Shown here piece after piece: positions 1 through 6,386 of a DNA stretch of 12,647 nucleotides (position 1 is its first letter; every line of letters begins with the position of its first letter). The notes below the pieces were generated by a model. It did no database searches, was not told where the DNA came from, and saw only the letters and a list, made by a program, of their open reading frames with translations. This stretch comes from Actinomycetota bacterium (GTDB taxonomy: Bacteria > Actinomycetota > Actinomycetes > S36-B12 > UBA5976): the NCBI GenBank assembly GCA_016870945.1, contig VGAH01000021.1:1-12647 (forward strand), given 5' to 3'. The translations under genes were made by a program, and so were the position numbers.

Positions 1-183
1 GCTTTGCTAACTGCAAAGATAAACCACCTAACCGAGCACCTTCAGGCACACCCGCACGATCACCACAGCCGCAGAGGTCTGTTGTTGATGGTCGGGCGAC
101 GACGCCGTCAGCTTGATTACTTGGCCAAGACAGACATCGAGAAATACCGAGCGCTCATCGAACAACTCGGTATTCGTCGCTAA
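1..183 (+). CDS. rpsO: 30S ribosomal protein S15, C-terminal part (5' truncated)
   Basis: This is the last 60 codons of a gene cut by the left edge of the window, open in frame from base 1 to a TAA stop at 181-183. The encoded residues include HLQAHPHDHHSRRGLLLMVG and then RRRRQLDYL, the central and C-terminal signature of S15. S15 is a primary binding protein of the small ribosomal subunit that nucleates folding of the central domain of 16S rRNA. Full-length S15 is about 89 residues, so roughly the first third is missing. The next gene is pnp, the classic rpsO-pnp neighbourhood, where the two genes are commonly co-transcribed. I see no terminator with a T-run between them. Identification is firm; the start lies outside the window. 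Confidence 0.97.
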   Translation, partial: ALLTAKINHLTEHLQAHPHDHHSRRGLLLMVGRRRRQLDYLAKTDIEKYRALIEQLGIRR

Positions 184-270
184 CTGGAGGCAAGAAAAAC
201 CCGTAAGAGCGAGTAGACCAAAGACGTAAGAATGGTTGCGTCGGTCCTCGGTGGTGGGGCTCGGTAGTTA

Positions 271-294
271 CCGGGATCTTCGATCGAAGACCGG
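271..294 (+). promoter_or_regulatory. Stem-loop in the rpsO-pnp intergenic region (processing-site candidate)
   Basis: A near-perfect inverted repeat. CCGG (271-274) pairs with CCGG (291-294), and after a 2-nt GA bulge TCTTC (277-281) pairs with GAAGA (286-290) around a GATC loop. The inner 14 bases (277-290) are an exact DNA palindrome. No T-run follows, so it does not look like an intrinsic terminator. In E. coli and Streptomyces, hairpins between rpsO and pnp are cut by a double-strand RNase and mediate pnp autoregulation. By position this could play the same part, but the stem is short and that role is inferred. A DNA operator is the alternative reading. Confidence 0.5.
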
Positions 295-303
295 CACCAA
301 ATT

Positions 304-356
304 GCAAGTTTTCGTTGATGGCACTTGCTCTCTAAGTACCACTAATGAGAGGGCAA
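304..356 (+). promoter_or_regulatory. pnp leader with two mutually exclusive hairpins over the Shine-Dalgarno
   Basis: The pnp Shine-Dalgarno is GAGAGGG at 347-353, 10 nt before the ATG. Hairpin B pairs TTGCTCTCT (325-333) with AGAGGGCAA (348-356) over 9 bp, including one G-U, around a 14-nt loop, burying most of that Shine-Dalgarno. Hairpin A pairs GCAAGT (304-309) with ACTTGC (323-328) and uses four of the bases hairpin B needs (325-328), so the two cannot form together. The pairings are read directly from the sequence. A switch controlling pnp translation is inference. Confidence 0.45.
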
Positions 357-363
357 CAAGAAC

Positions 364-2556
364 ATGAGTAGTGAAATGAAGACCACCCAAGCCGTAATTG
401 ACAATGGTCGTTTCGGCAAAAGAACGATCAAGTTTGAGACAGGGCGCCTAGCAAAACTTTCTGCCGGGGCCGTCGCGGCTTATCTAGACGACGAGACGAT
501 GGTCTTGTCGGCTACCAGCGTGGCCAAGAACCCACGAGATCAGATCGATTTCTTCCCATTGACGGTCGACGTCGAAGAGCGGATGTACGCCGCAGGGCGA
601 ATCCCCGGTTCGTTCTTTCGACGAGAGGGCAAGCCAAGTGAGGCTGCGATTCTCACCGCAAGGTTGATCGACCGCCCACTTCGTCCAAGTTTCGTAAAAG
701 GCCTTCGTAACGAGGTTCAGGTGGTGGTGACGGTTTTGTCAATCTCACCAGATGCGCCTTACGACGTACTAGCAATCAACGCAGCATCGGCCTCGACTCA
801 ATTGGCGGGGCTGCCGTTTCAAGGCCCAGTCGGTGGGGTGCGAGTTGCACTAATTGACGGCCAATGGGTTGCGTTCCCTAACTGGAGCCAGATCGAAGAG
901 GCCATCTTTGACATGGTGGTAGCCGGGCGAGTGCTACCAGATGGTGATGTGGCGATCATGATGGTCGAAGCAGAAGCGACCGACAAAACTGATTCGGCGG
1001 TTCGCGCGGGCTCGAAGGCACCAGATGAAGTCGTGGTGGCAGAAGGGCTAGAGGCCGCCAAGGGGTTCATCAAAACACTTTGTGATGCACAACTTCAGTT
1101 GGCAAATCAAGCAGCCAAACCAGTGGCCGAATTTCCGCTGTTTGCCGACTACGCACCAGAAATCGGTGAAGCGGTAACTAAATTCAAAGGTGACATCGTC
1201 GCTGCACTTGCGAGTACCTCAAAGACTGAGCGCGAAGAGGCCTTAGCAAAGGTTCGAGAAGCCGCAGTTACCGGTCTGGCCGAACAGTTCCCAGACAAAA
1301 GTGGCGAAATCAAGGCCGCTGTTGGGTCACTTACCAAGAAGATCATGCGTGAGCGAGTTCTTCGCGACAAGATCCGTATGGACGGACGAGGTGTCACCCA
1401 AATTAGAAACTTGACTGTCGCCGTCAACGTGCTGCCAAGAACCCATGGCTCAGCATTGTTCGAACGCGGTGAGACGCAAGTTCTCGGTGTGACCACGCTA
1501 AACATGCTTTCGATGGAACAAAGGCTCGACACTTTGGGCCCTGAGACCACCAAGCGTTATATGCACAACTACAACATGCCGCCTTATTCGACCGGTGAAA
1601 CTGGTCGCGTCGGCACACCAAAGCGTCGAGAGATCGGCCACGGTGCGCTAGCCGAACGCGCGTTAGTGCCGGTTCTGCCAGGTCGCGAAGAGTTCCCGTA
1701 CGCGATTCGCCAGGTCAGTGAGGCGATTGCGTCGAACGGCTCGACTTCGATGGCCTCGGTTTGCGCGTCCACTTTGTCAATGCTTGATGCTGGCGTGCCA
1801 CTAAAGGGCATGGTCGCGGGCATCGCTATGGGTCTTATCTCAGGTGAAGTCGATGGCAAGACCGAATACGTGGCCCTTACCGACATCTTGGGTGCAGAAG
1901 ACGCTTTGGGTGACATGGACTTCAAGGTCGCAGGCACTAAAGACTTCATCACCGCGTTGCAGCTAGATACCAAACTAGATGGCATCCCCGCGAGCGTGCT
2001 GGCGTCCGCATTGAAACAGGCGAAAGACGCCCGAAGCGAGATTTTGTCTGCAATGCAGGCTGTAATCACGGCACCCGGTGACATGTCACCGTTTGCGCCA
2101 AGAATCATCACGGTGCGAATTCCGGTGGACAAGATCGGTGAAGTGATCGGCCCCAAGGGCAAGATCATCAATCAGATCCAAGAAGACACCGGTGCTCAGA
2201 TAACTATCGAAGACGACGGCACCATATATATAGGTGCGAGCGACGGCGACTCAGCCGAGGCGGCGAAATCGCAAATCAACGCGATCGCCAACCCGCAACT
2301 ACCCGAGGTTGGTGAGCGCTACTTAGGCACCGTCGTGAAACTGGCTGCCTTCGGTGCGTTCATCTCGCTGACCCCAGGGCGTGACGGCTTGCTGCATATC
2401 TCTCAGGTTCGCAAGCTCGTTGGCGGTAAGCGTGTCGAGAATGTCGAAGACGTGCTAAAGGTGGGCCAGAAGGTTCAAGTTGAGATTGCCGAGATAGATC
2501 AACGTGGCAAACTCTCGTTAGTTCCAGTGCTCGAAGAAGGTGCCGAACAGTCGTGA
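364..2556 (+). CDS. pnp: Polyribonucleotide nucleotidyltransferase (PNPase)
   Basis: A 730-residue phosphorolytic 3'-5' exoribonuclease that degrades RNA to nucleoside diphosphates and can run in reverse to add tails. In actinomycetes the gene is also called gpsI. The protein has the full family layout: a first RNase PH-like domain at about residues 10-150 (FFPLTVDVEERMYAAGRIPG), a helical linker, and a catalytic second RNase PH domain at about 335-560. A KH domain follows with GPKG at 596-599, then an S1 domain from about 650 (GTVVKLAAFGAFISL). In the active site the phosphate loop is G459-S-T-S-M and the acid/lysine set is D513, D519, K521 (from GDMDFKVAG). These correspond to E. coli D486, D492 and K494. 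The Ser-to-Thr change in the loop is usual in actinomycetes. The ATG at 364 is chosen because GAGAGGG lies 10 nt upstream. The stop overlaps the next gene by 4 nt. Confidence 0.98.
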   Translation: MSSEMKTTQAVIDNGRFGKRTIKFETGRLAKLSAGAVAAYLDDETMVLSATSVAKNPRDQIDFFPLTVDVEERMYAAGRIPGSFFRREGKPSEAAILTARLIDRPLRPSFVKGLRNEVQVVVTVLSISPDAPYDVLAINAASASTQLAGLPFQGPVGGVRVALIDGQWVAFPNWSQIEEAIFDMVVAGRVLPDGDVAIMMVEAEATDKTDSAVRAGSKAPDEVVVAEGLEAAKGFIKTLCDAQLQLANQAAKPVAEFPLFADYAPEIGEAVTKFKGDIVAALASTSKTEREEALAKVREAAVTGLAEQFPDKSGEIKAAVGSLTKKIMRERVLRDKIRMDGRGVTQIRNLTVAVNVLPRTHGSALFERGETQVLGVTTLNMLSMEQRLDTLGPETTKRYMHNYNMPPYSTGETGRVGTPKRREIGHGALAERALVPVLPGREEFPYAIRQVSEAIASNGSTSMASVCASTLSMLDAGVPLKGMVAGIAMGLISGEVDGKTEYVALTDILGAEDALGDMDFKVAGTKDFITALQLDTKLDGIPASVLASALKQAKDARSEILSAMQAVITAPGDMSPFAPRIITVRIPVDKIGEVIGPKGKIINQIQEDTGAQITIEDDGTIYIGASDGDSAEAAKSQINAIANPQLPEVGERYLGTVVKLAAFGAFISLTPGRDGLLHISQVRKLVGGKRVENVEDVLKVGQKVQVEIAEIDQRGKLSLVPVLEEGAEQS

Positions 2557-3863
2557 CCACGGTCTTGCAAACCGCTGAACAAGGTGGTTTGGCGCGCAAG
2601 ACGGTTCTGCCCAGTGGCCTTCGAGTAATAACCGAGTCGGTTTCGAACTTTCGTTCGGTCTCACTTGGTTTATGGGTCGGTGTTGGCAGTCGGGACGAAC
2701 CCGAGCAACTAGCTGGTGCTGCTCATTTTCTCGAGCACCTGCTTTTTAAGGGCACCTCGAAGCGAACCGCTATGGAAATCTCGGCCGCACTCGATTCAGT
2801 AGGCGGTGATCTAAACGCCTTCACCAGCAAGGAATACACCTGCTTCTACGCAAGGGTGCTCGACGAGAACCTAGATATTGCGGTTGACGTGCTAACTGAC
2901 ATCTTGAGCGACCCGCTAATTCGAGCAGAAGATGTCGAGTCAGAGCGAAAAGTCATTACCGAAGAGATATCGATGCATGAAGACGAGCCCTCTGAAGTCG
3001 CCCATGAGCGCTTCTTTCGCGAGATGTTCGCCACTGATTCACTCGGGCGCCCCGTCATAGGCACTCGCGAAACCGTCGGCTCGATGAGTAGAGAAGACAT
3101 TCGTGGCTTTTATTCAAAGTGGTACCGCCCTGAAAACACGGTGGTTGTTGCCGCCGGCAACGTTGATCACGACGAGTTGGTGGCCAGTGTGGCAAAACAG
3201 TTCGAGTCAGCGGGGTGGCTTGGTGAACCGAAGCCTGCGACCAAGCCAAGGGTGAGTGACCCGGCAAGTGCGAGCATCGGGGCGGTCAATGTGATCAACC
3301 GACCAACAGAGCAGGCTCATTTAGTTTTCGGTGCCCCTGGCATAGACCACCTTGATGAGCGTCGCTACGCCTTAGGCGTAATGAACGCGGCCCTCGGCGG
3401 GGGAATGTCGAGTCGCCTCTTCCAAGAGGTCAGAGAAAAGCGTGGTCTTGCGTACGCGGTTTATTCGTTCGCCCAGCAGTTTTCAGGGTCAGGGTTGTTT
3501 GGCGTGTACGCAGGCACCGTGCCCTCACGTGCCGCTGAATTAGCAGAAGTCGTTCGCGATGAGCTTCAAGCGGTAGCCAAGTCAGGCTTAAGCCAAGAAG
3601 AAATTGATCGTGGCAAGGGCCAGGTGAAGGGCGGCTTGGTGCTAGGTCTTGAAGAAACATCTGCTCGCATGACACGTTTCGGCAAGACAGAGCTGACAAC
3701 CGGTGAGCACCTATCAGTGTCAGAAGTGCTTTCAAAAGTGGCTGCCGTTGACAAAGACCAGATTGGCGAACTGGGCGAGACGATGTTGAGCCACCCGTTG
3801 TCGGTAACTGGGGTTGGGCCTTTCGAGAGTGACGAGGCCCTGCGCGAGGCACTAGCTGCATGA
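2553..3863 (+). CDS. pepR: M16 family zinc metallopeptidase (PepR/processing-peptidase type)
   Basis: A 436-residue insulinase/mitochondrial-processing-peptidase family protein, predicted to be a soluble zinc endopeptidase; no signal peptide or membrane segment is visible. The inverted zinc motif HFLEH gives H58, E61 (catalytic) and H62, and the third ligand is E138 in ERKVITEEI. The 76-residue spacing from H62 matches the processing-peptidase beta subunit. The second, inactive-type half (about 230-436) contains GGGMSSRLFQEVREKRGLAYAVYS, a conserved element of the family, given here as positions about 288-310. The start is GTG in a GTGA overlap with the pnp stop, preceded by AAGAAGG at 2534-2540, so translation is probably coupled to pnp. 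The natural substrate of this actinomycete subfamily is not clear. The gene symbol follows the mycobacterial homologue in the same position (between gpsI and dapB). Confidence 0.92.
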   Translation: MTTVLQTAEQGGLARKTVLPSGLRVITESVSNFRSVSLGLWVGVGSRDEPEQLAGAAHFLEHLLFKGTSKRTAMEISAALDSVGGDLNAFTSKEYTCFYARVLDENLDIAVDVLTDILSDPLIRAEDVESERKVITEEISMHEDEPSEVAHERFFREMFATDSLGRPVIGTRETVGSMSREDIRGFYSKWYRPENTVVVAAGNVDHDELVASVAKQFESAGWLGEPKPATKPRVSDPASASIGAVNVINRPTEQAHLVFGAPGIDHLDERRYALGVMNAALGGGMSSRLFQEVREKRGLAYAVYSFAQQFSGSGLFGVYAGTVPSRAAELAEVVRDELQAVAKSGLSQEEIDRGKGQVKGGLVLGLEETSARMTRFGKTELTTGEHLSVSEVLSKVAAVDKDQIGELGETMLSHPLSVTGVGPFESDEALREALAA

Positions 3864-4600
3864 GTGAGGCGATTCGAGTGGGCGTAGTCGGCGCGCGCGG
3901 ACGCATGGGTCAAGCCGTTTTGCAAGCAGTCGGTGACGCGCCAGACATGAATCTGGTAGCCGCAGTAGACCTTGGCGATTCGCTCTCAGCCCTAACAGAC
4001 TCAAAGGCACAAGTAGTCGTCGACTTCACTAACGCCGAAGTCGCGGTAAAGACTCTCGAATTCGCTCTTCCTGCCGGGCTGGCATGCGTGGTGGGCACTA
4101 CTGGCTTTGATGATTCCCAGATGTCAACAATTCGCTCGCTGATAGAAGCCAACCCGAATGTCGGTCTGGTGATTGCCCCTAACTTTTCGATTGGTGCGGT
4201 ATTGATGATGTCGGCAGCAGCCGAGGCAGCTCCGCATTTTGACAGTGTTGAGATCATCGAATACCACCGAAAAGAAAAGCTTGATTCACCAAGTGGCACA
4301 TCGAAGGCAACTGCTGAATTCATTGCTCAGGCACGAAGCAAGGCAGGTAAACCAGGTTTCTTACCAACTTCTGCTGAGGCGAAAGCCCGCGGTGAATCCG
4401 TAGCAGGGGTGACAATTCATTCGGTAAGGGGCGAAGGCATGGTCGCCCATCAAGAGGTGGTCTTTAGTAGAGACGGCGAGAGATACACCATTCGCCACGA
4501 TTCGTTCGATCGAGAGTCGTTTATGCCAGGGGTTTTACTGGCCGTGCGCACGATCATGAACCGACCGGGCTTAACTTTGGGCTTGCAGCCTCTGCTTTAG
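3860..4600 (+). CDS. dapB: 4-hydroxy-tetrahydrodipicolinate reductase
   Basis: A 246-residue NAD(P)H-dependent reductase that converts the DapA product to tetrahydrodipicolinate in the diaminopimelate/lysine pathway. The Rossmann motif is GARGRMG at 11-17, followed by VGTTGF (78-83) and APNFSIG (106-112). The substrate-binding stretch is EYHRKEKLDSPSGT (134-147). It holds the catalytic histidine H136 and lysine K140, plus the PSGT phosphate/carboxylate loop. The usual HH pair is HR here: the second histidine is R137 and the canonical DAPSGT is DSPSGT. The C-terminus ends GLQPLL, as in the family. The ATG lies in an ATGA overlap with the M16 gene, with GAGG at 3846-3849 giving a plausible ribosome site. 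It is the last gene of the forward block; the stop is only 7 nt from the convergent azlD stop and no terminator hairpin is obvious. Confidence 0.96.
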   Translation: MSEAIRVGVVGARGRMGQAVLQAVGDAPDMNLVAAVDLGDSLSALTDSKAQVVVDFTNAEVAVKTLEFALPAGLACVVGTTGFDDSQMSTIRSLIEANPNVGLVIAPNFSIGAVLMMSAAAEAAPHFDSVEIIEYHRKEKLDSPSGTSKATAEFIAQARSKAGKPGFLPTSAEAKARGESVAGVTIHSVRGEGMVAHQEVVFSRDGERYTIRHDSFDRESFMPGVLLAVRTIMNRPGLTLGLQPLL

Positions 4601-4607
4601 CTCGCCG

Positions 4608-4913
4608 CTAGCCAAAAAGATATCTAGCCCCTGCTGTTACTACTGCAGCAAGCAAGACAACCACGATGAACGGTGCACGAAGCAGTAACGCGATAACAGC
4701 AGCCCCGACCCCAACAGCACGCCAATCAAGAGATAGCCGGCCCGCGGTCGAGAAAGTCTGAACCGCAACCAGGGCGGCTAACAATGCAACGGGGTAGAGC
4801 ATCGCTACTGCGACAACTCGAGGCCGCTCAATTAGCCGACGAGGCAATGCGAAGCCCGCAAATTTAAAAGCCATGGCGCCCAATGAGCCAAGAATCACCG
4901 CTGCCCAGATCAT
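4608..4913 (-). CDS. azlD: AzlD-type branched-chain amino-acid transport subunit
   Basis: A 101-residue hydrophobic protein with about four membrane segments (roughly residues 2-22, 33-54, 65-79 and 81-99). It matches the small AzlD/BrnE partner of AzlC: similar length, an early LPRRLIERP loop, and an AMLYPVALLAALV segment like the conserved PvAvLaALv element. With AzlC it forms an exporter for branched-chain amino acids, and methionine in some relatives (as in Corynebacterium BrnFE); the substrate here cannot be read from the sequence. Its ATG overlaps the azlC TGA by 4 nt (ATGA on the reverse strand), which indicates coupled translation in a two-gene operon. The 3' end faces dapB with a 7-nt gap. 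Confidence 0.85.
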   Translation of the reverse strand: MIWAAVILGSLGAMAFKFAGFALPRRLIERPRVVAVAMLYPVALLAALVAVQTFSTAGRLSLDWRAVGVGAAVIALLLRAPFIVVVLLAAVVTAGARYLFG

Positions 4914-5590
4914 GCTCGCCTCTTTCGGCTAACCCATAAGCCGGCAGCCAACGCGACGAATGAACACGCAAGAACCGGCACGCCAATCGGTGTGACAGGC
5001 ACGAGTGCAATTGCCAAAACCACCGATGCGCCTGCTACCAATCGAGCTGTCTGGTCTTTCAACCGAGGCCAGAGCAGGGCTAAGAAAGCCGCGGCAATTG
5101 CTGCATCTACACCGAAATCCAGTGGGTCATCTATGAAACCAGCTGCGAAGTAACCGATAGCAGTCGCTAAGTTCCAAAAGACATAGACCGAAATTCCAGC
5201 TGCCCAGAAACCCAGTCGTGCAAGCGAGCGGTTACCTGGCTCGTCATAACTTGTGGCAAGGCCAGTTGATTCATCGATAGTCAACTGTGCTGCTAGCCAT
5301 TTTTTCGGCCCGCGAAGATCCAAAAGCTCAGCCATGCGCAAGGCATAGAAGCCGTTTCGGGCAGCCAGCATCCAAGTCGTGAGTAATGCAGCCGCCAAGC
5401 CACCACCGGCGCCGATGAACCCAACCAACGCAAATTGCGACGCACCCGAGAAAAGGAAGAGGCTTAAGAATTGAGTGTTGAGCCAACTAAACCCGCTGGT
5501 CGCACCGAGCGCCCCAAACGAAAGCCCATAAACACCGGTCGTCAAACCGATAACGACACCGTCGGTTATCACTTTTCGTGAGCGTGGCAC
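4910..5590 (-). CDS. azlC: AzlC family branched-chain amino-acid permease
   Basis: A 226-residue inner-membrane protein with about seven hydrophobic segments, the large subunit of an AzlCD/BrnFE amino-acid exporter. Family motifs are visible: FSGASQFA (47-54), the ARNGFYAL stretch (77-84), LTIDEST (103-109) and a C-terminal VPVLACSFVALAAGL. The proposed start is GTG at 5590-5588. No Shine-Dalgarno precedes it. A reverse-strand TAACCT (5602-5597) ends exactly 6 nt before the GTG, the spacing expected for a leaderless actinomycete transcript. The gene is divergent from thyX with 43 bp between starts. The pair sits between dapB and thyX on the opposite strand, so it looks inserted into an otherwise forward cluster. 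I see no regulator gene beside it in the window. Confidence 0.9.
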   Translation of the reverse strand: MPRSRKVITDGVVIGLTTGVYGLSFGALGATSGFSWLNTQFLSLFLFSGASQFALVGFIGAGGGLAAALLTTWMLAARNGFYALRMAELLDLRGPKKWLAAQLTIDESTGLATSYDEPGNRSLARLGFWAAGISVYVFWNLATAIGYFAAGFIDDPLDFGVDAAIAAAFLALLWPRLKDQTARLVAGASVVLAIALVPVTPIGVPVLACSFVALAAGLWVSRKRRA

Positions 5591-5633
5591 GACCAGAGGT
5601 TATTGGGCCCACGTATCCTTACGCCTCAAACAC
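5591..5633. promoter_or_regulatory. Divergent azlC/thyX promoter region
   Basis: This 43-bp gap must hold the 5' signals of both genes. Toward azlC, TAACCT (5602-5597, reverse) is a TANNNT-type -10 placed 6 nt before its GTG. Toward thyX, TATCCT (5614-5619) is a -10 candidate 14 nt before the ATG, implying a leader of about 8 nt or less, and no Shine-Dalgarno is present for either gene. Neither has a good TTGACA-like -35. An 8-bp palindrome TGGGCCCA (5604-5611) lies between the two -10 candidates. Confidence 0.4.
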
Positions 5634-6386
5634 ATGAATCAATCTCAAACACAAGTTGACTCGAGCCCATCTCAAGAAATTCAGTTCGAAAGTGATGTAA
5701 CAGTCAGTCTCGTCAAGTCATCAGCCTCTGATGCCGATGTCATCTGGGCTGCGCGAGTCTCGACGGCTGGTGAGAGATCACAAGAGTCAATTAATCAAGA
5801 TGCCAAAGCTGCTAGCGGCTTGATCAACTTCTTGATGCGAGAAAGACATGGCACCCCTTTTGAACACTCGGTGATGACGTTCTATGTGAAGGCTCCGATT
5901 TTCGTCTGGCGAGAACACATGCGACACCGCACCGCTTCATACAACGAAGAATCGGGTCGATACCGAGTTTTAGAACCTGTGTTCTACGTGCCGGCAGAAG
6001 ATCGAAAGCTCGTTCAAGTGGGCAAACCCGGGGCTTATGTCTTCGAGGCAGGCACGAATGAGCAGTATCAAATAGCGCGCAAAGAGTACGAAGAAGCCTG
6101 CACGCAGTCGTATCACGCGTATCAGCGCATGCTCGATGCCGGCATAGCGCGAGAGGTCGCTCGCGGCGTTCTGCCGGTCACTATTTATTCGAGTGCTTAC
6201 GTCACCATGAATTCGCGCGGGTTGATGAACTTTCTTTCACTTAGACTCAAATCAGAGGGTGCGAAGTTCCCGTCCTACCCCCAGCGTGAGATCGAGATGG
6301 TGGCTGAGAAGTATGAATCCATATTCGCTGAGTTGATGCCAATTACCTACAGGTCTTTCGTAGATAACGGACGAGTTTCACCTTGA
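5634..6386 (+). CDS. thyX: Flavin-dependent thymidylate synthase ThyX
   Basis: A 250-residue enzyme that makes dTMP from dUMP using methylene-tetrahydrofolate, FAD and NADPH; it functions as a homotetramer. The ThyX signature RHRx7S is present as RHRTASYNEES at 97-107. Other family elements are RHGTPFEHSVMTFYV (71-85), AREVARGVLPV (172-182) and NSRGLMNFLSLR (193-204). The last includes the conserved arginines that contact dUMP. About 25 residues precede the first conserved strand (TVSLVKSS), so the ATG at 5634 gives a modestly long N-terminus, but no later start is better supported. No Shine-Dalgarno is visible, and TATCCT lies 14 nt upstream. The TGA stop overlaps the dapA TTG start by 4 nt. 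I see no thyA in the window. Confidence 0.97.
   Translation: MNQSQTQVDSSPSQEIQFESDVTVSLVKSSASDADVIWAARVSTAGERSQESINQDAKAASGLINFLMRERHGTPFEHSVMTFYVKAPIFVWREHMRHRTASYNEESGRYRVLEPVFYVPAEDRKLVQVGKPGAYVFEAGTNEQYQIARKEYEEACTQSYHAYQRMLDAGIAREVARGVLPVTIYSSAYVTMNSRGLMNFLSLRLKSEGAKFPSYPQREIEMVAEKYESIFAELMPITYRSFVDNGRVSP

Noticed and set aside
232..267. 11-codon open frame (MVASVLGGGAR) in the rpsO-pnp leader as a possible leader peptide
   Set aside because: The preceding bases (GACGTAAGA) are a poor ribosome site, the frame is very short, and no run of regulatory codons is present. It is not supportable without conservation data.
184..363. A pnp-specific promoter in the leader (TTGCAA at 302-307 with downstream TCTAAG at 331-336)
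   Set aside because: The spacing of 23 nt is outside the usual range and the -10 is poor. pnp may simply be read from rpsO.
1149..2171. Reverse-strand open frames of 134 and 195 codons inside pnp
   Set aside because: They lie fully antisense to conserved PNPase domains, with Ser/Thr/Ala-rich shadow composition and no recognisable motifs.
4590..4640. Bidirectional terminator between convergent dapB and azlD
   Set aside because: AGATATCT and repeated CTAGCC are present near an A-run, but no stem followed by a T-run forms in either direction.
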